Below, piece after piece: positions 5,424-12,669 of a stretch of 16,034 nucleotides of DNA. The DNA lies in the NCBI GenBank assembly GCA_964546765.1, contig CAZJKV010000041.1:1-16034 (forward strand). Direction: 5' to 3'. Below the pieces are notes generated by a model that saw nothing but the letters and a program-made list of their open reading frames with translations, ran no database searches and had not been told where the DNA came from. The stretch comes from JAITWN01 sp964546765. Lineage in GTDB: Bacteria > Pseudomonadota > Gammaproteobacteria > SZUA-140. The stretch's first letter is position 1; every line of letters starts with the position of its first letter. The translations under genes were made by a program, and so were the position numbers.

Positions 5424-7691
5424 TCAGCGTCCCGCGCGCAGCAGTCCACCGAGTCCGGCCTGTTCGAGCACGTCGTCGAGCAGCACCCGGATGCTCGCGG
5501 CATCCTCCATCAGCAAGGCCTGCTCAAGCAGGTCCCGGGCCTGCGCAACGCTGATGCTCCGGATCACGCGCTTGACCCGCGGCAGGCTCGCGACGCTGGC
5601 GCTAAGGTTCGAGACACCCATGCCGAGCAGCAGGATCACGGCTTCCGGATCGCCGGCCATCTCGCCGCATACACCAATCGGCTTGCCGGCGCGCTGCGCC
5701 GCTGACACGGCAAAGGAAAGCGCCCGCAACACCGCCGGATGCAGGGAATCGTAAAGCGCGGCGACCCGGGTATTGTTGCGATCGACGGCCAGCATGTACT
5801 GGGTCAGGTCGTTGCTGCCGATCGACAGAAAATCTACCCGCCGCGCCATGTCCTCGATCTGGTAGATTACCGAAGGAACTTCGATCATGATGCCGACCTC
5901 GGGCATGACGACGTCAACGCCCTCCACCCGCAGCTCCCGGTACACGCGCTCAATCAACCGCAGTGACTCATCGACCTCGCCGACATGGCTGATCATCGGC
6001 AGCAGCAGGCGTACGTTGTCGAGCCCGACGCTTGCACGCAGGATCGCGCGCAGCTGGATCAGGAAGATCTCGGGATGATCGAGCGTAACGCGTATGCCGC
6101 GCCAGCCCAGAAACGGATTCTCCTCCTGGATCGGGAAATACGGCAGCATCTTGTCGCCGCCGATATCCAGCGTGCGTATCGTGACCGGCCGCGGCGCAAA
6201 GGCCTCGAGCACCTGGCGATAGATGACGCGCTGCTCTTCCTCGCCGGGAAAGCGGCTGCGTATCATGAACGGAAATTCGGTGCGATAAAGTCCTATCCCT
6301 TCGGCGCCGCGGCGCAGCGACGGCGTAACGTCGGACTGTAGACCGGCATTCGCGTACAGCGGCACACGTATCCCGTCCGTCGTCACCGCGGGTAGATCGC
6401 GCAGTTCCTCGAGACCGGCCGTCAGCTCCTCTTCCTCGCCGATCAGGCGCAGATACTCCTCCTTGACCGTCGCGGACGGGCTGACATAGATCCTGCCCCG
6501 GTAGCCGTCGACGACGAGTTCGCAGCCGTCGACACGCGCGACCGGCAGATTGCTGATGCCAACCACGGCCGGCAGGTCGAGCGAGCGGGCGAGGATCGCG
6601 ACGTGAGAAGAACGGGAACCGCGCGCCGAAACGATGCCGACCAGGCGTTCGAGCGGGGCCTCGGCCAGCATGGACACGCTGATCTCTTCACCGACCAGGA
6701 CCGCGCGCTCGGGAAATTCGCGACTCAGGCCTCCGGCGTTCTGCAGTCGCGCCAGCACCCGGCGGCCGACATCACGGACGTCCGCAGCGCGTTCGCGCAA
6801 GTACGGGTCATCCATCTGGTCGAACACCTGTGCGTGCTCCTTGATCGTGTCGCGCAATGCGCCCGCGGCCCAGTTGCCGGCGCGGATGCGCGCGAGGGTC
6901 TGCTCCTCCAGACCGGGACTCGTCAGCATCAGGGAATAGGCGTGGAACAGCGCGCGATCCTCGGCGGTCAGCGAGGTCGCCATGCGCTGCTCCAGTCCGG
7001 CGATGTCCTCGCGTGCCAGGTGTAACGCATCCTGAAAGACCGCGATCTCGCCGTCGATGTCGGTCACCTGCCGGTCCGGCACCGCGTCGAGGTCGGCCGG
7101 CGCATAGACGACGACTGCGGTGCCGATGCTGACGCCGGAGGCACCGGGAAGCCCCTGGATCGGAAGGGAATCGATGGCCGCGCCGTTGCCGGCGATGCGG
7201 TGAACGCCGCCGCTGGTGCTCGCGAATGCGATCGCGCCGGAGAGCTGTGAGGCGATGGTCAGGAGGAAGGCGACCTCGTCCTCGTCGTAGCGGCGGGAAT
7301 GATGCTGGCGCACGACCAGCACGCCCATGATGCGGCGGTGATGGATGATCGGAACACCGAGAAACCCGTGATATTGCACCTCGCCGGTCTCCGCGATAAA
7401 GCGATAGCGGGGATGGGCCGGCGCGTCGTCGAGGTTCAACGGTTCCTCGGTCTCTCCGACGACGCTGATCAGTCCTTCACCACGAGCGAGACGCACCACG
7501 CCGACGGCCGCCGGGTTGAGACCGTCGGTCGCCATCAGCACATAGGCGTCGGTCGCGGTGTCCAGCAGATAGACCGAGCAGACATCGACCTGCATGGCCT
7601 GCTTGACCCTGGACACGATGATCGACAGGGTGTGTTCCAGGTCTCGGGCCGCATTGACCTCCTGTACGATGCGCCTGAGAGTGGCGAGCAT
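5424..7691 (-). CDS. ptsP: PTSNtr enzyme I (GAF-domain phosphoenolpyruvate-protein phosphotransferase)
   Basis: Takes phosphate from phosphoenolpyruvate and passes it to NPr in the nitrogen-related PTS, a regulatory phosphorelay. At 755 aa it matches PtsP (E. coli 748) rather than the shorter sugar EI. The N-terminal GAF domain (about 1-155) contains CSVYLLD and HGFLGVPII. The phosphohistidine domain has the acceptor H363 in GSRSSHVAILARS (358-370). The PEP-binding barrel shows GLYRTEFPF (467-475), RTLDIGGDK (506-514) and IEVPS (603-607), and the active-site cysteine C675 is in GVCGEMAG (673-680). The ATG at 7689-7691 gives the conserved MLATLRRIVQ start. It lies 18 nt after rppH, as in E. 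coli and Pseudomonas, and a hairpin spans the junction. No good Shine-Dalgarno is seen, so coupling to rppH is likely. Confidence 0.97.
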   Translation of the reverse strand: MLATLRRIVQEVNAARDLEHTLSIIVSRVKQAMQVDVCSVYLLDTATDAYVLMATDGLNPAAVGVVRLARGEGLISVVGETEEPLNLDDAPAHPRYRFIAETGEVQYHGFLGVPIIHHRRIMGVLVVRQHHSRRYDEDEVAFLLTIASQLSGAIAFASTSGGVHRIAGNGAAIDSLPIQGLPGASGVSIGTAVVVYAPADLDAVPDRQVTDIDGEIAVFQDALHLAREDIAGLEQRMATSLTAEDRALFHAYSLMLTSPGLEEQTLARIRAGNWAAGALRDTIKEHAQVFDQMDDPYLRERAADVRDVGRRVLARLQNAGGLSREFPERAVLVGEEISVSMLAEAPLERLVGIVSARGSRSSHVAILARSLDLPAVVGISNLPVARVDGCELVVDGYRGRIYVSPSATVKEEYLRLIGEEEELTAGLEELRDLPAVTTDGIRVPLYANAGLQSDVTPSLRRGAEGIGLYRTEFPFMIRSRFPGEEEQRVIYRQVLEAFAPRPVTIRTLDIGGDKMLPYFPIQEENPFLGWRGIRVTLDHPEIFLIQLRAILRASVGLDNVRLLLPMISHVGEVDESLRLIERVYRELRVEGVDVVMPEVGIMIEVPSVIYQIEDMARRVDFLSIGSNDLTQYMLAVDRNNTRVAALYDSLHPAVLRALSFAVSAAQRAGKPIGVCGEMAGDPEAVILLLGMGVSNLSASVASLPRVKRVIRSISVAQARDLLEQALLMEDAASIRVLLDDVLEQAGLGGLLRAGR

Positions 7692-7692
7692 C

Positions 7693-7719
7693 CCGGTCGA
7701 CCGGCGCCGTTAGGCGCCG
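7693..7719 (-). repeat. Overlapping palindromes at the rppH-ptsP junction
   Basis: CGGCGCC (7702-7708), GTTA loop, GGCGCCG (7713-7719) is a perfect 7-bp GC-only stem with a 4-nt loop that contains the rppH stop codon. Next to it, CCGGTCGACCGG (7693-7704) is a perfect 12-bp palindrome touching the ptsP start region. The two share bases, so the RNA could fold only one way at a time. There is no T-run, so it is not an intrinsic terminator. Confidence 0.55.
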
Positions 7720-8243
7720 CGGCCCAGATTGATCGCGGAGTCCGCGGCCGGGAGCGGCGTGAACTTGCCGTCTATGAACACGAGTTCGGCGAATTCCCTG
7801 AGTGCGCGCCGGTAGACTTCGCGCTTGAACGAGACAACCTCGTCGACCGGATTCCAGAAATCGACCCAGCGCCAGCTGTCAAACTCGGGCCGGTCCGTCA
7901 TGTCGAGGCGCACGCGTTCCTCCTCGCCGATCAGGTAGAGCAGGTACCAGACCTGTTTCTGACCGATGCAGAGCGGGCGGCTGCGACGCCGGATCAGGTG
8001 CTTCGGCAGCTGGTAACGCAGCCAGTCGCGGGTGCGGGCGATGACGACGACGTCTTCGCCGCCGAGGCCGATCTCCTCGCGCAGCTCGCGGTGCATCGCC
8101 TGCTCCGGTGTCTCGTCCTTGCGGATACCGCCCTGGGGAAACTGCCACGCGTCCTGGCCAATCCGGCGGGCCCACAGCACGCGGCCCTCCCGGTTACACA
8201 GGATTATCCCGACGTTCGGTCTGTAGCCATCCAAATCAATCAC
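7710..8243 (-). CDS. rppH: RNA 5'-pyrophosphohydrolase RppH (Nudix)
   Basis: Removes pyrophosphate from the 5' triphosphate end of mRNA, triggering RNase E-dependent decay; it also belongs to the diadenosine-polyphosphate hydrolase group. At 177 aa it matches the family (E. coli 176). The Nudix box spans residues 38-60: G38, E44, R52-E53, E56-E57, G59. The family features GYRPNVGIILCN (6-17), DAWQFPQGGI (31-40) and a Trp-rich segment near 124-130 are present. The start is GTG (8241-8243), giving MIDLDGYRPN as in E. coli; an AGGCGG-like sequence lies upstream. It is the first gene of the rppH-ptsP operon and divergent from a HAD gene, the same arrangement as in Pseudomonas aeruginosa. Confidence 0.96.
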   Translation of the reverse strand: MIDLDGYRPNVGIILCNREGRVLWARRIGQDAWQFPQGGIRKDETPEQAMHRELREEIGLGGEDVVVIARTRDWLRYQLPKHLIRRRSRPLCIGQKQVWYLLYLIGEEERVRLDMTDRPEFDSWRWVDFWNPVDEVVSFKREVYRRALREFAELVFIDGKFTPLPAADSAINLGRGA

Positions 8244-8273
8244 TTGCGAAAACCGCCTGCGCGTGGAGACGGT

Positions 8274-8312
8274 ATCGATTCTCCCACAAACCCGCGCACC
8301 CCCGCAATCGAT
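8274..8312. repeat. Inverted repeat ATCGATT...AATCGAT between rppH and the HAD gene
   Basis: Two 7-bp arms (8274-8280 and 8306-8312), centres 32 bp apart (about three helical turns), lie in the 127-bp divergent spacer. This could be an operator bound by a dimer pair. It could equally be chance, because ATCGAT is itself palindromic. Confidence 0.3.
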
Positions 8313-8318
8313 CTTCCC

Positions 8319-8347
8319 TTGCGCCGGCCCGGTCGATCCACTACTTT
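8319..8347 (+). promoter_or_regulatory. Candidate promoter of the HAD-permease-ATPase unit
   Basis: TTGCGC (8319-8324), a 17-nt spacer, then TACTTT (8342-8347), placed 23 nt before the GTG start. The match is moderate. No cobalamin-riboswitch-like structure fits in the short leader. Confidence 0.4.
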
Positions 8348-8370
8348 AAGCCATTTTCCGGGGGCCGACC

Positions 8371-9024
8371 GTGGCGCTAGCGATCTTCGATCTCGACAAT
8401 ACCCTGCTCGCTGGGGACAGCGACTACCTGTGGGGATGTTTCCTGGTCGAACAGGGAATCGTCGACGGCGAGGACTACGAGCGCGAGAACGCCCGTTTCT
8501 ACCGCCAGTACCAGGAAGGCACGCTCGATATCAATGAATGGCTCGCGTTCCAGCTGTATCCCCTGACGCAGCACGACAATGAAACGCTCGAGACGCTGCG
8601 CGCGCGGTTCATCGACGAAAAGATCCGGCCGATCGTACTTCCTGCGGCGCGCGCGTTGATCGCCCGCCATCGTGACCAGGGCGATATCCTGCTGATCATC
8701 ACCGCGACGAACGCATTCATCACCCGGCCGATCGCGGCGCTGTTGGACATCCCGCACCTGCTTGCGACCGAGCCCCGCGTACTCGCCGGCCGTTTCACCG
8801 GCGCGGTGGAGGGCACGCCCTGTTTCCGGGAAGGCAAGGTCACGCGCTTGCGGGCCTGGCTCGCAGAACACGGCCATGCGCTCGACGGGAGCTGGTTCTA
8901 CTCCGACTCGCACAACGACGTCCCGCTGCTCGAACTGGTGCAGCATCCGGTCGCCGTCGATCCCGATCCGAGCCTGACCCGGCACGCCGAGGCCAGGGCA
9001 TGGCCGATCATCAGCCTGCGTTGA
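8371..9024 (+). CDS. HAD-superfamily subfamily IB phosphatase (SerB-like)
   Basis: A 217-aa hydrolase that would remove phosphate from a small metabolite through an aspartyl-phosphate. Motif I is DLDNT (7-11), with nucleophile D7 and acid/base D9. Motif II is IITATN (109-114), with T111 or T113 in the usual Ser/Thr position. Motif III is the Lys of GKVTRL (155-160). Motif IV is DSHND (179-183). The large cap between residues 15 and 85 fits the IB class with phosphoserine phosphatase, but the substrate cannot be told. The start is GTG (8371) with GGGGG upstream. The gene sits divergent from rppH as in Pseudomonas. Its last 25 nt overlap the permease gene, so the two are co-transcribed; whether they share a function is open. 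Confidence 0.88.
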   Translation: MALAIFDLDNTLLAGDSDYLWGCFLVEQGIVDGEDYERENARFYRQYQEGTLDINEWLAFQLYPLTQHDNETLETLRARFIDEKIRPIVLPAARALIARHRDQGDILLIITATNAFITRPIAALLDIPHLLATEPRVLAGRFTGAVEGTPCFREGKVTRLRAWLAEHGHALDGSWFYSDSHNDVPLLELVQHPVAVDPDPSLTRHAEARAWPIISLR

Positions 9025-9992
9025 GGGGCGGCGCGCCCTTCCTGTTCCTGCTCTTCGTACTGGCGGGCCTGAGCCTGGTGTTCGCGCTCGCGGTCGGCAG
9101 CGTCACGATCGGGTGGCGCGAGCTGCTCGCGCTGACGACCGGCGACGCCGATCCGGTGACCCGCAGCCTGGTCGTGGAACTGCGCCTGCCGCGCGCACTC
9201 GCCGCATTCGCGACCGGCGGAATGCTCGCGCTGGCCGGCGCGATGATGCAGGTGCTGTTGCGCAACCCGCTGGCGGATCCGTATATCCTCGGTGTCTCCG
9301 GCGGCGCCGCAGTCGGTGCACTGTCGTGCCTGATGCTCGGTCTCGGCGGGCTGTGGATGACCGGCAGCGCCTTCGGTGGCGCGCTGTTGTCGATGGTCAC
9401 GGTGTTCGCGCTCGCGCGCAGCGGCGGGAGCTGGACCTCGACGCGCCTGCTGCTGACCGGCGTCGTCGTCGCCGCGGGCTGGGGCGCGGTGATCAGCTTT
9501 CTACTCGCGATCAGTGCCGACAGCACGCTGCGCGGCATGATGTTCTGGCTGCTCGGCGATCTGAGCCAGGCCGGCCGGCCCGGCACCGGGCTCGCGATCC
9601 TCGCGCTCGGCCTCGCGCTCGCGATGGTTTCCGCGCGCGACTTGAATGTCCTGATTCATGGTGAACTAAAGGCGCGCACCCTCGGTGTCTCCGTCGGCGG
9701 CCTGCACCTGCGGCTGTATGTGCTGGCCTCGCTGCTGACCGCGGTCGCGGTCACGATCGCCGGCAACATCGGATTCATCGGACTGATCGTCCCCCATCTG
9801 ATCCGGCTGGTCGTCGGCAACGATCATCGCGTCCTGCTGCCGGCGTCGACGCTTGCCGGCGCCAGCCTGCTGGTGGTCGCCGACACACTGTCGCGCACCG
9901 TGATGGCGCCGCTGCAATTACCGGTCGGCGTCATAACTGCGCTGATCGGCGTGCCGCTGTTCCTCTACCTGTTGCACCGGATGACCCGTTGA
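9000..9992 (+). CDS. FecCD/BtuC-family ABC importer permease
   Basis: A 330-aa inner-membrane permease with many hydrophobic segments, the length of BtuC (326). The conserved FecCD block is LRLPRALAAFATGG (61-74), MMQVLLRNPLADPYILGVSG (82-101) and GAAVGA. The C-terminal ATPase-contacting block is GNIGFIGLIVPHLIRLVVG (255-273). The family imports vitamin B12, haem or ferric siderophores; the sequence does not decide which. The ATG at 9000 lies inside the HAD gene (25-nt overlap) with a GAGG/AGGG-type site before it. One nucleotide separates its stop from the ATPase start. A BtuC-type permease works as a dimer with two ATPases and needs a periplasmic binding protein, which is absent nearby. Confidence 0.9.
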   Translation: MADHQPALRGGAPFLFLLFVLAGLSLVFALAVGSVTIGWRELLALTTGDADPVTRSLVVELRLPRALAAFATGGMLALAGAMMQVLLRNPLADPYILGVSGGAAVGALSCLMLGLGGLWMTGSAFGGALLSMVTVFALARSGGSWTSTRLLLTGVVVAAGWGAVISFLLAISADSTLRGMMFWLLGDLSQAGRPGTGLAILALGLALAMVSARDLNVLIHGELKARTLGVSVGGLHLRLYVLASLLTAVAVTIAGNIGFIGLIVPHLIRLVVGNDHRVLLPASTLAGASLLVVADTLSRTVMAPLQLPVGVITALIGVPLFLYLLHRMTR

Positions 9993-9993
9993 C

Positions 9994-10764
9994 ATGAACC
10001 TGCTATCCGTTCGGGGGCTTGAGGTCTCGATCGCCGGCATCACGGTCTGCCGGGGGCTTGAGCTTGACGTCAGCGCACGCGGCCGCTGGGCGATACTCGG
10101 ACGCAACGGCGTCGGCAAGACCACGCTGCTGAAGACGCTGGCCGGGCTCCACGCGCCGGATGCCGGCCGGATCGAGATCGATGGCGACCCGCCGGACCGG
10201 CAGCCGCGTCGCAGGCTCGCGCAGCGACTCGGCGTCCTGTTCCAGGAACACACCACTCTGTTCCCCGGGACTGTACTCGAGACCGCACTGATCGGACGCC
10301 ACCCGTGGATCGAGGCGTGGCGCGGAGAAGGGCTGGAAGACCTGGCGCGGGCCCGCTCCGCGCTCGATGCCGTCGACCTCGGCGGTTTCGCGCAGCGCAC
10401 GCTGACAACGCTCTCCGGCGGTGAGCGCCAGCGCCTCGCAATCGCGACCCTGCTGGCGCAAGATCCCGCGCTGTGCCTGCTCGACGAACCGACCAACCAC
10501 CTCGATCCGTATCACCAGATCCGTGTCATGGAGCTGCTGTGCCGGATGGCCGGCGGGGAGGTTCCGCGCGCCGTCGTCATGGTGCTGCACGACGTGAATC
10601 TCGCGGTGCGATTCTGCGACCACGCGCTGCTGCTGTTCGGAGACGGCGCCGCTGCGCACGGCGCGGCGCGGGAGGTGCTGAACGCGCCCAACCTCGAACG
10701 GCTCTACGGCCATCCGGTGAACGCGATCAGGACGCACTACGGGGAATACTTTTATCCGGCGTAA
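9994..10764 (+). CDS. ABC importer ATP-binding protein (BtuD/FecE type)
   Basis: A 256-aa ATPase that powers the preceding permease. Walker A is GRNGVGKT (36-43), the Q-loop glutamine is Q84, the signature is LSGGERQ (140-146), Walker B is LCLLDEP (160-166, with E165) and the H-loop is H199 in VLHDVN. The order and length fit the BtuD/FecE/HmuV group. The ATG follows the permease stop after one base, so it is translationally coupled. It ends 11 nt from the convergent pilT stop. Vitamin B12 or ferric chelate is the likely cargo; neither is proven. Confidence 0.93.
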   Translation: MNLLSVRGLEVSIAGITVCRGLELDVSARGRWAILGRNGVGKTTLLKTLAGLHAPDAGRIEIDGDPPDRQPRRRLAQRLGVLFQEHTTLFPGTVLETALIGRHPWIEAWRGEGLEDLARARSALDAVDLGGFAQRTLTTLSGGERQRLAIATLLAQDPALCLLDEPTNHLDPYHQIRVMELLCRMAGGEVPRAVVMVLHDVNLAVRFCDHALLLFGDGAAAHGAAREVLNAPNLERLYGHPVNAIRTHYGEYFYPA

Positions 10765-10775
10765 GCCGGTGAGGC

Positions 10776-11816
10776 CTATTCCTTCAGGCTGTCACGGTTC
10801 GCGGCCTTGGCCATCGCGTCATTACGACTGACCTTGCGCTGGCGCACCAGCTCCTGCAGGCACTGGTCCAGGGTCTGCATGCCTACGGTCTGGCCGGTCT
10901 GGATCGCCGAGTACATCTGCGGGATCTTGTTCTCACGAATCAGGTTACGAATCGCGGGCGTACCGATCATGATCTCGTGCGCCGCGACACGGCCGCCGCC
11001 GACCTTTTTCAGCAGCGTCTGCGAGATTACCGCGCGCAACGATTCGGACAGCATCGAACGCACCATCTCTTTCTCGGCGGCCGGGAACACGTCGATGATA
11101 CGGTCGATGGTCTTGGCCGCGGAGCTGGTGTGCAGTGTGCCGAACACCATGTGACCGGTCTCGGCCGCGGTGAGCGCGAGCCCGATAGTCTCGGGGTCGC
11201 GCATTTCACCGACCAGGATAATGTCCGGGTCCTCGCGCAGCGCCGAACGCAGGGCCTCGGCGAAGCCGAGCGAGTCGCGCCCGATCTCGCGCTGGTTGAC
11301 CAGGCACTTCTTGCTCTGGTGCACGAACTCGATCGGATCCTCGATGGTCAGGATGTGGCCGAATTCGTTGTTGTTCTTGTAGTCGAGCATCGCGGCGAGC
11401 GTTGTCGACTTGCCGGAGCCGGTCGGGCCGGTCACCAGCACGATGCCGCGCGGGTATTCGGAGATCGTCTTGAACGAATCAGGGGCGCCGAGGTCCTCGA
11501 GCGACAGGATTGTCGACGGAATCGTGCGGAACACGCCGCCTGCGCCGCGGTTGTGATTGAAGACGTTGACACGGAAGCGCGCCAGCCCGGGGATCTCAAA
11601 CGAGAAGTCGGTCTCGAGAAACTCCTCGAAGTCCTTGCGCTGCTTGTCGCTCATGATGTCGTACAGCATCGTCTGTACCGTCTTGTTGTCGAGCGGCGGT
11701 ACGTTGATGCGGCGCACGTCGCCGTCGACGCGGATCATCGGCGGCAGCTCCGCGGACAGGTGCAGGTCCGAGGCGTTGTTCTTGACGCTGAAGGCCAGTA
11801 GCTCGGCGATATCCAT
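10776..11816 (-). CDS. pilT: Type IV pilus retraction ATPase PilT
   Basis: A hexameric cytoplasmic ATPase that depolymerises pili for twitching motility, adhesion and DNA uptake. The length is 346 aa when started at the ATG at 11814-11816. That gives MDIAELLAFSVKNNASDLHL, the same beginning as Pseudomonas PilT, and a ribosome-binding site AGGAG about 9 nt upstream. An upstream in-frame ATG would add 10 atypical residues. Walker A is GPTGSGKST (130-138), the Asp box is LTIEDPIEF, Walker B is DIILVGEMRD (198-207) and the His box is TAAETGHMVFGTLHT (216-230). The PilT-specific retraction motif is AIRNLIRE (288-295), which distinguishes it from PilB. No pilU follows; the next gene is convergent. 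It is divergent from yggS. Confidence 0.97.
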   Translation of the reverse strand: MDIAELLAFSVKNNASDLHLSAELPPMIRVDGDVRRINVPPLDNKTVQTMLYDIMSDKQRKDFEEFLETDFSFEIPGLARFRVNVFNHNRGAGGVFRTIPSTILSLEDLGAPDSFKTISEYPRGIVLVTGPTGSGKSTTLAAMLDYKNNNEFGHILTIEDPIEFVHQSKKCLVNQREIGRDSLGFAEALRSALREDPDIILVGEMRDPETIGLALTAAETGHMVFGTLHTSSAAKTIDRIIDVFPAAEKEMVRSMLSESLRAVISQTLLKKVGGGRVAAHEIMIGTPAIRNLIRENKIPQMYSAIQTGQTVGMQTLDQCLQELVRQRKVSRNDAMAKAANRDSLKE

Positions 11817-11864
11817 CTGGTTTCGCTCCTGAATTCTGTGGCACACTGCAGGTGGAAACGACAG

Positions 11865-11886
11865 CGGGAAAATGCCGTTTTTCCCG
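11865..11886. repeat. Perfect hairpin in the pilT-yggS divergent spacer
   Basis: CGGGAAAA (11865-11872) and TTTTCCCG (11879-11886) form a perfect 8-bp stem around a 6-nt loop. Because the spacer is divergent, the element lies in the leader or promoter of both genes. Its position fits a regulator-binding palindrome better than a terminator. Confidence 0.5.
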
Positions 11887-11921
11887 GATAACTAGCGGCC
11901 AGCCCCTGCAGATCTTGAGCC

Positions 11922-12620
11922 TTGCCCGAACCTTCCACAGCGACGCCCACCGACGCCCTGCGCGCGATCCGCGCCCGCATCGCCGCTGCGGAACTGCACG
12001 CTGGACGGCCTGCCGGTTCGGTCACACTGGTCGCGGTCAGCAAGGGCTGCCCCGTCAGCGCGATCAGGGCGCTTGCGGACGCCGGACAACGCAACTTCGG
12101 TGAAAGCTATCTGAACGAGGCTTCCCCGAAGCTCGATGCGCTCGACGGACTCGGCCTCGAATGGCATTACATCGGCCCGATCCAGTCGAACAAGACCCGC
12201 GGCATCGCCGCTCGATTCGACTGGGCGCACGGCGTCGATCGGGACAGGATCGCGCAGCGGCTCAACGCGCAGCGACCCCCGGAACTCGCCCCGCTCAACA
12301 TCTGCATACAGGTTAATATCAGCGCCGAGGCCGGCAAATCAGGCATCGATCCCGCCAGGGCCCTGGAGCTTGTCCGGTTCGCAGCCCGGCTGCCGCGGCT
12401 GCGGGTCCGTGGACTGATGGCGATCCCGGCCCCTGACCCCGACCCTGCGGCCCGTCGCGCTTCGTTTCATCGCCTGCGCGAACTGCAGGCCCAGCTGATC
12501 GATCAAGGCCACGCACTCGACACCCTGTCGATCGGGATGAGCGACGACTTCGAGGCAGCGATCGCCGAAGGCGCGACGCTGGTCCGGATCGGGACCGCGC
12601 TGTTCGGGCCGCGCGCATGA
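11922..12620 (+). CDS. yggS: PLP homeostasis protein YggS (PROSC family)
   Basis: Binds pyridoxal 5'-phosphate on a single-domain TIM barrel and buffers its supply; no enzyme activity is established. The 232 aa fit the family. The PLP lysine is K41 in LVAVSKG. Other hallmarks are NFGESYLNEA, EWHYIGPIQSNKTRGIA, CIQVNIS...KSG, GLMAIPAP and the phosphate-binding LSIGMSDDFEAAIAEG and RIGTALFG near the C-terminus. A TGA codon sits two codons before the TTG at 11922-11924, and the next Met is far inside, so TTG is the probable start; no Shine-Dalgarno is clear. It is the first gene of the yggS-proC-yggT run, divergent from pilT, as in Pseudomonas. Confidence 0.94.
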   Translation: MPEPSTATPTDALRAIRARIAAAELHAGRPAGSVTLVAVSKGCPVSAIRALADAGQRNFGESYLNEASPKLDALDGLGLEWHYIGPIQSNKTRGIAARFDWAHGVDRDRIAQRLNAQRPPELAPLNICIQVNISAEAGKSGIDPARALELVRFAARLPRLRVRGLMAIPAPDPDPAARRASFHRLRELQAQLIDQGHALDTLSIGMSDDFEAAIAEGATLVRIGTALFGPRA

Positions 12621-12669
12621 ACGGCGCGCGCGAATTCCATGGCTGTTTTGGGTTAGACTACGAGCGTTC

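Noticed and set aside
8244..8370. Possible cobalamin riboswitch before the importer unit
   Set aside because: The 127-bp spacer is too short for a B12 riboswitch and lacks a recognisable B12-box-like sequence.
7299..8537. 412-codon open frame antisense to ptsP and rppH and running into the HAD gene
   Set aside because: It covers two genes with full catalytic motifs on the other strand plus a promoter region; the translation has no domain.
10765..10775. Bidirectional terminator between the ATPase gene and pilT
   Set aside because: The gap is 11 bp and no stem with a T-run was found there; any terminator would have to lie inside coding sequence.
11817..11846. Upstream ATG extending PilT by 10 residues
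   Set aside because: The extension is not seen in PilT proteins, and the AGGAG ribosome-binding site fits the internal ATG at 11816.
11839..11850. Sigma-54-like TGGCAC...TGCA in the pilT-yggS spacer
   Set aside because: The GG and GC are only 6 nt apart instead of the required 10, so it cannot be a -24/-12 promoter.
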